Shown here: piece by piece, positions 23,328-30,562 of the stretch
Layout: the number at the start of each line of letters is the position of its first letter
Position numbering within the stretch: the first letter of the stretch is position 1
Program-made: the position numbers and the translations under genes
The notes under the pieces: generated by a model
Told to the model about the DNA's origin: nothing
What the model saw: the letters and a program-made list of their open reading frames with translations, nothing else
Databases searched by the model: none
DNA from: Anaerolineae bacterium
GTDB taxonomy: Bacteria; Chloroflexota; Anaerolineae; Aggregatilineales; Phototrophicaceae
DNA: 40,943 nt
Assembly: GCA_022824365.1 (NCBI GenBank)
Contig: JAJEAA010000033.1
Span: 1-40,943 of the forward strand
Reading direction: 5' to 3'

Positions 23328-24565
23328 CAGCTACCCTCCGCCTCATCTTGTTCGGGACTTCCCCCCAACGCTTTGGGGGGACCGAGGGGGGTAGGGGCCT
23401 CCTCCTCCACACTCACCCGCCGCTTGCTCCGTTGCGAAATAAAGATCTCGCTGCTCACCACAAACACCACCACCAAACCATTCACCGCCGTGATCAAAGA
23501 CGCCGGCACCCCCAACTCCCGCTGCATCTTCTGCGCCCCCACCAGCAATCCGCCGAAGAAAGCCGACGCCGGGATCGCCCCGATGGGATTCAAACCGCCG
23601 AAGAGCGCCGCCACGATGCCGTTGAAACCGGCCGAGCCGGTGAAGCCCGCCGGCGAGCCATCTGTCTGCAAGCGATACTGCAAACCCAGCACCTGCACCA
23701 CGCCCGCCAAGCCAGCGAAACCGCCCGCCAGAAACATCGAAAACATCATCTGCCGCTTCACATTGATGCCGGCGAAACTCGACGCCCGCTGGTTCTCGCC
23801 CACCGCGCGAATCCGATAGCCCAGCGATGTCCGCCAGAGAAAGATATAGATGATGACCGCCAGCCCAATCGCGATGATCAAGCCCCAATGCAAGCGCGTC
23901 CGCGCGAAGAGCCAGGGATCGCCAAGCGGCAGCGACAAACGCGGCAACTGCGCCGCCGTCACCAATCGCGCCGTCTTGGGAATATTATTGAAACCCGCCT
24001 CCGCCGGATCCAGCAAGATGCCATTCAGCAGGAAGTTCATCATCTGCACCGCGATCTGATTGAGCATGATCGTGCTCAAGATCTCGTTGACATCGAAATA
24101 AGCCTTGAGGAAACCGGCCAAGCCGCCGTACAAAGCCCCGGCCAAAAAGCCGCCCAGCAGCGATAAAGTCACGATTATCAAATCGAAAGCGCCGCGCTCT
24201 TTCGCCAACTCCGCCGGCACCCTCGCCTCGCCCAAGACCAGCGCCACTGTCACGCCCGCCAGCGCCCCCGCGATCATCTGCCCCTCGCCGCCGATGTTGA
24301 TCATGCCGCCGCGGAAGGCGATCGTGATGCCGATGCCCACGAACAGTATCGGCGTCGCCTTGACCAGGGTCTCAGCCGTGGCGTTCTCGCTGCCGACCGC
24401 CCCCTCGAGCATGGCCGAATAAGCCGCCAGCGGGTCCGCGTTCAGCGCCACCAGCAATACCGACGCCACCAGCAGCGCCAGCAGCAACGCGATGATCACC
24501 GGCGAGAAATCAACCAGGCGGTTCAAACGCGCCGCCCAGGCTCTTTGTGACACTCGCTTCACCAC
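23327..24565 (-). CDS. nucleoside-type ABC importer permease (NupP-like) with a repeat-encoded C-terminus
   Basis: About 412 residues, first gene of the importer operon. Family blocks: GITIAFRGGMINIGGEGQMI, NEILSTIMLNQIA, RAVGENQRASSFAGINVKRQ, GGFAGLAGVVQVLG, SAGFNGIVAALFGG and IGAIPASAFFGGLLVGA. Start is uncertain: GTG 24565 has GGAG eight bases upstream, while a frame 19 codons longer starts near the predicted promoter. The last 25 or so residues after the final membrane span include APTPLGPPKALGGS, encoded by a B palindrome; they are probably cytoplasmic and dispensable. Confidence 0.9.
   Translation of the reverse strand: MVKRVSQRAWAARLNRLVDFSPVIIALLLALLVASVLLVALNADPLAAYSAMLEGAVGSENATAETLVKATPILFVGIGITIAFRGGMINIGGEGQMIAGALAGVTVALVLGEARVPAELAKERGAFDLIIVTLSLLGGFLAGALYGGLAGFLKAYFDVNEILSTIMLNQIAVQMMNFLLNGILLDPAEAGFNNIPKTARLVTAAQLPRLSLPLGDPWLFARTRLHWGLIIAIGLAVIIYIFLWRTSLGYRIRAVGENQRASSFAGINVKRQMMFSMFLAGGFAGLAGVVQVLGLQYRLQTDGSPAGFTGSAGFNGIVAALFGGLNPIGAIPASAFFGGLLVGAQKMQRELGVPASLITAVNGLVVVFVVSSEIFISQRSKRRVSVEEEAPTPLGPPKALGGSPEQDEAEGS
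23355..23394. repeat. B palindrome inside the 3' end of the permease gene
   Basis: CTTCCCCCC, a nine-base loop, GGGGGGACCGAGGGGGG. It is the same unit as in the molybdenum hydroxylase gene and is in frame with the permease reading frame, on its antisense strand. Confidence 0.75.
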
Positions 24566-24622
24566 AACCGCATCTCCGTCGCCTGACCAATCCGCGCGAT
24601 AAAAGTCACGCGCGCCACCCAA

Positions 24623-24632
24623 ATCTTATATA
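24623..24632 (-). promoter_or_regulatory. possible promoter of the ABC importer operon
   Basis: Minus-strand TATATAAG near 24625-24632 is a plausible -10, about 60 bases before GTG 24565. No convincing -35 was seen. Confidence 0.35.
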
Positions 24633-24717
24633 ATGAACATAGTATGCCGTGGATTTTCCGATTCGCCAAATACTTCTCAATTCGGCAGTGTATCCATTTC
24701 GATTGAAATAGAAAAAG

Positions 24718-24826
24718 CTTTGCCGCCGAGGACCCAGAGTTAAATTGAGGTCGCAGAGAATCGTATTGGAAAATATGTCTTTTTCTTTGTGTCTTCGCTC
24801 ATTGACGGTCAGTGTCGGCGGTTGGC
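24718..24826. repeat. relic of the 29168-29413 element in the importer-hydroxylase gap
   Basis: The left arm (TTTGCCGCCGAG..., ending CGCAGAGAA) and the right arm (CTTTGTGTCTTCGCTCATTG...TCGGCGG) match the inner arms of the MITE-like element at 29168-29413. The outer ends can still pair (GCCGCCGA with TCGGCGG). It occupies the middle of the 484-bp divergent gap. Confidence 0.6.
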
Positions 24827-24919
24827 GTCCAGGCGCCCTGCGCAACCTGCTGTGAAACTGAATCTGGGTAATTTGAATTTCAACCGACTTAGATACACTT
24901 CCAAAAACAACACCGCAAT

Positions 24920-24948
24920 TTGAAAAAAATCCCAAGACCTTCCATAAT
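24920..24948 (+). promoter_or_regulatory. promoter of the molybdenum hydroxylase gene
   Basis: TTGAAA (24920-24925), a 17-bp spacer and CATAAT (24943-24948). The predicted start is near 24955, giving a leader of about 95 nt. In the leader, GTAGGG/CCCTAC (24986-24999) can form a hairpin inside a CCAGG/CCTGG stem (24963-24967 with 25010-25014). Confidence 0.6.
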
Positions 24949-25049
24949 AGACGCTAACAGTCCCAGGTCGTGTCTCTCGCGGCGCGTAGGGTTCCCTACT
25001 CGAAAAGTGCCTGGCGGCTGGTCAAGACATAGATAAGGAGACACGTAAA

Positions 25050-27875
25050 ATGATTCAGTTTAACGTTAATGGACGAAGCATCTCCTACGACGGCGATCCC
25101 GATCGTCCCTTGATGAACTTCTTGCGCGAAGACCTGGGCATCATCTCGCCGAAGGATGGCTGCGCCCCCCAAGCCGCTTGCGGCTGCTGCGTCGTCCAGG
25201 TCGATGACAAAGCCATGCTCTCCTGCGTGACCAAGCTGGGCAAGATCGAGGGCAAGTCCGTCACCACCACCGAGGGCTTGGGCGAATATCGGCAAAATGT
25301 CTTCGCCAACGCCTTCGTCAAAGAGGGCGGTGTGCAATGCGGCTTCTGCATCCCCGGCATCGTCATGCAGGCGGACAACCTCATCAAGCATAATCCCGAG
25401 CCCAGCCGCGCCGATATCGAGAAATGCCTCACGCCCCACCTCTGCCGCTGCACCGGCTACAAGAAAATCGTGGACGCGATTCAGACCGCCGCCGATGCCA
25501 TCCGCAAGGAAGAAGAGGTCGAGATGCCGGAGGTTGGCGGCGGCATCGGCACGCGCCTGCCCAAGTATCACGCCCAGGACCTCGTGCTCGGGCAGCACCG
25601 CTACGTCGATGATATCCGCCTGGAGGGCATGAAGATCGGCGCTCTGAAATTCAGCGATCATCCGCGCGCTCATATCAAGGCGATGGACCTGAGCGCGGCC
25701 GAAGCGCATCCGGGCGTGCTGCGCGTCATCACCGCCGAGGACATCCCCGGCGACAAGCACATCGGCTTGATCAAGCAGGATTGGCCCCTCATGATCGCGG
25801 TCGGCGAAACCACCCGTTATGTCGGCGATGTGCTGGCTTGCGTCGTCGCCGAGACCGATGACATCGCCCGGGAAGCGGTCGCCTTGATCGAGGTCGATTA
25901 CGAGGTGCTGGAGCCGGTCACCGATATGCACGCGGCTTTGCTCGAAGACAGCCCCTCCGTGCACGAAGGCGGCAATATCTTGTCACAGAGTATAACCAGC
26001 CGCGGCGACCTGGAAACAGCGATGGCGGAAGCCGCTTATACCTCGCAGGGCGTCTACGAGACTCAGATGATCGAGCACGGCTTCATGGAGCCGGAAGCTT
26101 GTATTGCATACCCAAAGCCCATCCTCCCTAAATCCCCCCCGACGAGTCAGGGGGGACTTGCCGACTCAAGTCGTGATATCCCTCCCCCCCATCGCAATGG
26201 GGGGGACCGAGGGGGGGTTGCCGAAGACATAGGCGGGACCGAGCGGGGTGGAATAGAAGTCCTCTCGCAAGGCCAAGGCGTCTTCGAAGACCGCGTGCAA
26301 ATCGCCAAGCTGCTGGGCTTGCCGCAGGAGGATGTGCATGTCGTGCTCGTGCCCAACGGCGGCGCTTTCGGCGGCAAGGAAGACCTCTCCGTGCAAGGTC
26401 ATGCCGCGCTGGCTGCTTACCTGATGGGCGTTCCGGTCAAGGTCCGCCTGACCCGCGATGAGTCGATTCTGATGCACCCCAAGCGCCATCCTATCTGGAT
26501 GGAATACACCATCGGCTGCGATGAAGAGGGCATGTTGACCTTCTGCAAGGGGCGCTTCGTCGGCGATACCGGCGCTTACGCCTCGGTCGGCATGAAGGTG
26601 CTGGAGCGCTCGGCCGGTCATGCCACCGGCGCTTACAACTTCCCCGTCACCGATATCGTCAGCACGGCCGTTTATACGAACAATCTGCCTTGCGGCGCCA
26701 TGCGCGGTTTCGGCGTAAACCAGACGGCTTTCGCGCTGGAAAGCTGCATTGACGATCTCTGCGAGCAAGGCGGCTTCGACCGCTGGCAGTTCCGCTATCA
26801 GAACGCCCTCGATGACGGCGACATGACCGCCACCGGGCAGGTCATCGAAGCGGGCGCCGGCGCCAAAGCCACCCTCGAAGCGGTCAAGCACGAGTTCCAT
26901 AATGCCAGGTTCGCCGGCATCGCCTGCGGCATCAAGAACACCGGCATCGGCAACGGCATGCCGGATTCCTCCAAGGTGACGCTGTCGGTTGTGCCTACCC
27001 CTCCCCCGGCCCCTCCCCATAGTAATGGAGAGGGGAGTAAGGATGTGTTGAAGTCTCCCCCTAATGCTTTGGGGGGAGATTTAGAGGGGGGTGTAAAGGT
27101 CATCATCGATCACGGCTGGACCGAGATGGGCCAGGGCGTGCATACGATGGCGGTGCAGACTCTGGTCACGGAAACGGGCATTCCGCCGGCTATGATCGAA
27201 GTCCGCGTCGAGACCGGCTCGGAGATGGTCACCGGCATGACCACCGCCTCCCGCGCCACCTCGCTGATCGGCAACGCCATCATCGACGCCTGCAAGCGCT
27301 TCAAGGAAGACCTGCAATATCACAAGCTGGAAGAGCTGGTCGGCCGGAGTTACGAAGGCGAGTTCACCGTCGACTGGACGACCAAGCCAGGGGCGATGGT
27401 CGAAAAAGTCTATACGCACTACAGCTACAGCTACGCCACCCAGGTCGTCATCCTGGACGAAGCCGGCCAGGTGGAGAAGATCATCGCCGCCCACGACGCC
27501 GGCAAGATCTTCAATCCCACTCTCTTTGAAGGGCAGCTCGAAGGCTCGATCCACATGGGCTTGGGTTACGCCATCAGCGAAGACCTGCCGATGGAAGGCG
27601 GTCATCCCAAGAGCACGATGCTGCGCAAATGCGGCATCCTGCGCGCCAAAGATATGCCGGAGATGGAGGTCATCGGCGTCGAAGTGCCCGATCCCTACGG
27701 ACCCTATGGCGCCAAGGGCGTCGGCGAGATCGGCTTAGTGCCGACGGCGGGGGCGGTCGCGAATGCGCTGTATCAGTTTGACGGGGTGCGGCGTCAGAAG
27801 CTGCCGATGAAGCTGCCGCGCAAACGTCCCGCCCGCCGCGCCCGAGCGAATGGGGGGAATGGGAACAAGTCCTAG
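25050..27875 (+). CDS. fused 2Fe-2S/molybdopterin hydroxylase (xanthine dehydrogenase family, FAD-less) with two in-frame repeat insertions
   Basis: A molybdenum hydroxylase likely to oxidise a purine or aldehyde. 941 residues. Domain order: plant-type 2Fe-2S ferredoxin (GCAPQAACGCC, Cys38/44/47/59), the second 2Fe-2S domain (CGFC at 98-101 and CRC at 133-135), then the large Mo-binding part: GGAFGGKEDLSVQGHAAL, AMRGFGVNQTAFALES, TEMGQG and GAKGVGEIG with the catalytic Glu near 893. There is no FAD domain and no FAD-subunit gene nearby, as in Mop-type aldehyde oxidoreductases and fused xanthine-dehydrogenase-like proteins. Two GC-rich palindrome clusters add about 46 residues (356-401) and 34 residues (648-681); without them the length is about 861, near my memory of the family norm. 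AAGGAG precedes the ATG. Divergent from a nucleoside importer. Confidence 0.88.
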   Translation: MIQFNVNGRSISYDGDPDRPLMNFLREDLGIISPKDGCAPQAACGCCVVQVDDKAMLSCVTKLGKIEGKSVTTTEGLGEYRQNVFANAFVKEGGVQCGFCIPGIVMQADNLIKHNPEPSRADIEKCLTPHLCRCTGYKKIVDAIQTAADAIRKEEEVEMPEVGGGIGTRLPKYHAQDLVLGQHRYVDDIRLEGMKIGALKFSDHPRAHIKAMDLSAAEAHPGVLRVITAEDIPGDKHIGLIKQDWPLMIAVGETTRYVGDVLACVVAETDDIAREAVALIEVDYEVLEPVTDMHAALLEDSPSVHEGGNILSQSITSRGDLETAMAEAAYTSQGVYETQMIEHGFMEPEACIAYPKPILPKSPPTSQGGLADSSRDIPPPHRNGGDRGGVAEDIGGTERGGIEVLSQGQGVFEDRVQIAKLLGLPQEDVHVVLVPNGGAFGGKEDLSVQGHAALAAYLMGVPVKVRLTRDESILMHPKRHPIWMEYTIGCDEEGMLTFCKGRFVGDTGAYASVGMKVLERSAGHATGAYNFPVTDIVSTAVYTNNLPCGAMRGFGVNQTAFALESCIDDLCEQGGFDRWQFRYQNALDDGDMTATGQVIEAGAGAKATLEAVKHEFHNARFAGIACGIKNTGIGNGMPDSSKVTLSVVPTPPPAPPHSNGEGSKDVLKSPPNALGGDLEGGVKVIIDHGWTEMGQGVHTMAVQTLVTETGIPPAMIEVRVETGSEMVTGMTTASRATSLIGNAIIDACKRFKEDLQYHKLEELVGRSYEGEFTVDWTTKPGAMVEKVYTHYSYSYATQVVILDEAGQVEKIIAAHDAGKIFNPTLFEGQLEGSIHMGLGYAISEDLPMEGGHPKSTMLRKCGILRAKDMPEMEVIGVEVPDPYGPYGAKGVGEIGLVPTAGAVANALYQFDGVRRQKLPMKLPRKRPARRARANGGNGNKS
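26115..26252. repeat. in-frame insertion of two B palindromes in the hydroxylase gene
   Basis: 138 bp (46 codons) between the family blocks IEHGFMEPEACIAYP and GIEVLSQGQGVFEDR, which are normally joined by a short turn. It contains a B unit (about 26124-26158, CCCCCCC/GGGGGG) and a second B unit (26178-26219, CCTCCCCCCC/GGGGGGGACCGAGGGGGGG). The encoded segment is Pro/Gly-rich, with no stop. Confidence 0.8.
26991..27092. repeat. in-frame insertion of an A module plus a B palindrome in the hydroxylase gene
   Basis: 102 bp (34 codons) between SSKVTLSV and VKVIIDHGWTEMGQG, where relatives have a short beta turn. Bases 26995-27038 are an A module in reverse (CCCCTCCCCAT/ATGGAGAGGGG), and 27052-27092 a B unit (CTCCCCC/GGGGGGAG, then AGAGGGGGG). 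The insert encodes SPPNALGGDLEGG. Confidence 0.8.
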
Positions 27876-28142
27876 ATGCCTCCGAAGGCAGAGAGAATAC
27901 TGGCGCAGATGCGTCAGCGACAGCGCAACTGGTCAAGACGCGATGTTGTGAGAGTATTGCGGTGGGCTGGTTTCGTAGAAGAAACTGAACGAGGACGCGG
28001 AAGTCATGTGTTTTTCAAACATTCAGAATTCCGGCATTTGAATCTGATACTTCCATCCACCGATCCTGTCAGAATCTATATCGTCAATCGCCTGCTTGCT
28101 ATAATGGATGAACTAAGTGAATTGGAACGAGACAAACTATGA
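27876..28142 (+). CDS. hicA: HicA family toxin (mRNA interferase)
   Basis: An 88-residue HicA-type protein: a double-stranded-RNA-binding fold that cleaves mRNA. The core RVLRWAGFVEETERGRGSHV carries the GSH motif with the catalytic His44, followed by FFKH and the conserved end strand. About 20 extra N-terminal residues (KAERILAQMRQRQRNWSRRD) precede the usual start of the fold. The ATG directly follows the hydroxylase stop codon with no spacer, and the stop overlaps the hicB start (ATGA). Expression may therefore depend on the hydroxylase transcript. Confidence 0.85.
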   Translation: MPPKAERILAQMRQRQRNWSRRDVVRVLRWAGFVEETERGRGSHVFFKHSEFRHLNLILPSTDPVRIYIVNRLLAIMDELSELERDKL

Positions 28143-28441
28143 ACAAAGAATTGCTCGACCAGGCTATCGCGCTGGCGGCACGCGGCTATCAAGTCGGCGT
28201 TCAGCGGGAAGATGATGAAAACGGTAATCTTGTCTGGGTCGCGTTTGTGCCCGAGATGCCTTCTTGCTTCGCGCAGGGGGATACAGTTGAAGGCGCGATA
28301 GAGGCGCTGAAGACCGTTCGCGAAGATTTTATCTATTTCCTTATGAAACACGGCGTACCTGTGCCAGAGCCGACGTCGGCGCCCCTAGCGCCCGCTCAAA
28401 TGGCGGCAACGGGTCAAACGGCAAAAACTAACGAAGGATGA
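28139..28441 (+). CDS. hicB: HicB family antitoxin
   Basis: A 100-residue partner of HicA. The partial RNase H-like fold is visible: YQVGVQREDDENGNLVWVAF, PEMPSCFAQGDTVEGAIEAL, then REDFIYFLMKHG. The usual C-terminal DNA-binding region (ribbon-helix-helix or helix-turn-helix) is missing; after residue 78 there is only a Pro/Ala/Thr-rich tail. Direct autorepression of hicAB is thus unlikely, consistent with the absence of a promoter of its own. The four-base ATGA overlap with hicA ensures coupled translation. Confidence 0.85.
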   Translation: MNKELLDQAIALAARGYQVGVQREDDENGNLVWVAFVPEMPSCFAQGDTVEGAIEALKTVREDFIYFLMKHGVPVPEPTSAPLAPAQMAATGQTAKTNEG

Positions 28442-28456
28442 AACATTCCTAAACAA

Positions 28457-28483
28457 TGTAGGGGCGGCTTATCAGGTCGCCCG
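28457..28483. repeat. C hairpin between convergent hicB and Uma2 genes
   Basis: TGTAGGGGCGGCTTATCAGG, then TCGCCCG. Placed between two convergent genes it could act as a bidirectional transcription stop, though there is no T-run. Confidence 0.7.
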
Positions 28484-28512
28484 TTTGTTTCCTGGTTACC
28501 CGCCGGAAGTTG

Positions 28513-29082
28513 TTAGTTAGGGAAAATATCGCCGACGCGCAACTCAAAACCCGGCAGGACATCGCCGCCGGAGAGGGTGTCTTCCTCGTGGAGCGTACTG
28601 GCGCCGGCCTCGGCGTGTACGACTACCGTGCGGCTTTCCGGATAAACCAGCCAGACGAGGCGCGCGCCGGCATTTAGGAGTTGCATGACTTTCAGATGCG
28701 TGTCGCTTGTCTTGTTGTTGGGGGAAATCACTTCGACGGCGAGGTCGGGGCCTATTTCGTACCAACTGAAATCAGGTGCTGGCAGCGTTCGTGATTGGCT
28801 GACGAAGGCGATGTCCAATCCACGCACCGTGTCGCGACCATCTTCGTTGCGCTCGAGCACGAAGCCCGGATCGCCCGCTACGACTTCGCCCAAATTGCCG
28901 CGCCTGACGAAGAAAACGATCTCAGCCGTAAGGAACGCCACAACGAGTCCATGAATCCTGGTCGGCTTGGACATCTCGAGGAGTTCTCCTTCCACGAGCT
29001 CGATCACGCGGTCGAGATATTCTGGCTGCTCCATCAACTCGAAGAAGCGCTCGGCGGAGATGATTCGCTCTCTAACTTCCAT
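28513..29082 (-). CDS. Uma2 family (DUF820) predicted endonuclease
   Basis: A 189-residue member of the Uma2/DUF820 family with a PD-(D/E)XK-type fold. YLDRVIELVEGELLEMSKPT at the N-terminus, VRGLDIAFVSQSR (metal Asp region), then DLAVEVISPNNKTSDTHLK (Glu...Lys) and AGARLVWLVYPESRTVVV follow the family order. Members occur in many paralogues in cyanobacteria and Chloroflexota; the biological role is not settled. The start is set by the family MEVRERIISAERFFEL block. It has its own transcription unit. Confidence 0.88.
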   Translation of the reverse strand: MEVRERIISAERFFELMEQPEYLDRVIELVEGELLEMSKPTRIHGLVVAFLTAEIVFFVRRGNLGEVVAGDPGFVLERNEDGRDTVRGLDIAFVSQSRTLPAPDFSWYEIGPDLAVEVISPNNKTSDTHLKVMQLLNAGARLVWLVYPESRTVVVHAEAGASTLHEEDTLSGGDVLPGFELRVGDIFPN

Positions 29083-29167
29083 GCCTTGTCAGACCTTTCA
29101 GCATTCTTGCTGACAGCGATATTATACCATTTGCGAAAGCGAACACAAACACGCGGGCAATCAGCCC

Positions 29168-29413
29168 AGGGCAATCGCTTCAAATTATTTTTTTGCCGCC
29201 GAGTATACGGAGTATCATAGAGTACACAGAGAAAAGCTATTTAGACAATTAGGCAGCAGTGACAATTTCTGCCTTCTGGCAGCGGCAGATGTTGAGAAAA
29301 GTAGGCAATTGTTAATATCTCTGTGTCCTCACTTTAACTCGGTTTACTCGGTGGCTGAATTTCAGCTTGATTCTTCGTCATCCCATGCGTCATCATTTTG
29401 AAGCGATTGCCCT
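29168..29413. repeat. complete MITE-like element with 17-bp perfect terminal inverted repeats
   Basis: Left AGGGCAATCGCTTCAAA (29168-29184) and right TTTGAAGCGATTGCCCT (29397-29413) are exact reverse complements. Inside, long imperfect arms (GCCGCCGAGTATACGG... and ...ACTCGGTGGC, with CACAGAG/CTCTGTG) and a central hairpin CTGCCTTCTGGCAG would let all 246 bases fold into one long hairpin. There is no open frame of note and no clear target duplication. Confidence 0.85.
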
Positions 29414-29442
29414 AAGCCGCCCGCCCTTCATACGCGATGATC

Positions 29443-30300
29443 GTAGGGGCGATCCTTGGATCGCCCGCAAAATCGCCTCATTAAGTCCTTCTCTTTCAGA
29501 ACACCTGTGCTATAATGACTCCTATCCCAAGCAACTGAGGACCGTCATGCCCAATACCGGAAACTTCTCAGACCATGAAAAACCCCAGGCTATGAACCTG
29601 CTCGATATCCATGACGACATCAACCCCGTCCCCTCTTTGCGGGCTTACCCGTCGCCGTTGGCGCAAAATGCGACTTTGTCCGAAAAGGGTTTTCCCTTGT
29701 CCGACAAACGGACAATGTCGCACAAAACTCTGACCAATCAAAAACTATATGATAATCTCGCCCTTACTCCCGATCCCTCCATTCAACGCCACCCTGCCCG
29801 TAGGCGCGCCCCATCAGGTCGCCCGCCTACGCAACACGCCATTGCCCCCAAACGGGAAAAAATTCTCTCCCTCATTATGGGATGCCCGCCATAGAGATGG
29901 CGGGATAAGGGTTTGGGGTGGGGGTATACGCGAACAAATAGCCGCCCATTGCCGCCAAAACTATGCTACCCTCGCTACATGACCCCTTCCACCCCAACCC
30001 GCGCGCCGCGCGCCAAATGGCCAGATGGCCGAAAAAACTTGCCCGCCGACAAAGGCGCTTCAGCCATTGGAATATCGACGCCGGCACTATCTGCTCGTCC
30101 CAACTGCATACGCGACCATTTAGTCGCCTGTTCCCGATCGTTTTCTGCTATCCTCGACATTATGAACGCCCAATCGCCGCATCAGCATTTAATCCGAAAC
30201 CAGGCCATTCCTAATCCGAAACACAACCTTTGTTGCGCAAAATCCGCAATTTCAGCCCCCAAAGCGCCGCTGTATCCATACTGTATCGATAGACATCGGC
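29443..30300. repeat. repeat-filled region without a supportable gene
   Basis: In order: C hairpin 29443-29468; an isolated TGCTATAAT promoter box at 29508-29516; a GGACA module 29676-29715 with hairpin TTGTCCG/CGGACAA; a C variant 29800-29830; hairpin CCCGCCAT/ATGGCGGG at 29885-29904 followed by G-tracts to 29924; and a remnant of the third composite module near 30262-30300 (AAGCGCCGCTGTATCCATAC). Open frames here run through repeats and I do not call them. Bases 30300-30550 are AT-rich with repeated TGTATCC or TATCC; nothing else is recognised before the sulfatase ribosome site. Confidence 0.65.
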
Positions 30301-30562
30301 TGTATTGTCATCATTTACTACCATATTTTTATCCTCAATATAGCCTCACTGTATCCTCTGTGTATCCTTTTATGTCCATTTTTTATCCTTTACTTCAATT
30401 AATTAATGCGCTTACAGGACAAGATGCTGGAAAACAGCTCGGCTTCTCTTGCCGAGTTCCGCAAGCGCGAGGGGCCAAATTACGACTGCCGGCGCTCTCT
30501 GCCACAGGTAAAATTACCGACGCTTTTCATGGAGAATCGCACAAGCCAGTTAAGGAGCATTC

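Noticed and set aside
25050..27875. Frameshifted or assembly-broken hydroxylase
   Set aside because: Both insertions keep the frame, family blocks resume exactly after each, and all cofactor residues are present.
29367..29894. 175-codon open frame in the repeat region
   Set aside because: It runs through a MITE end, two C hairpins and part of an A module. Composition follows the repeats, and no family pattern appears.
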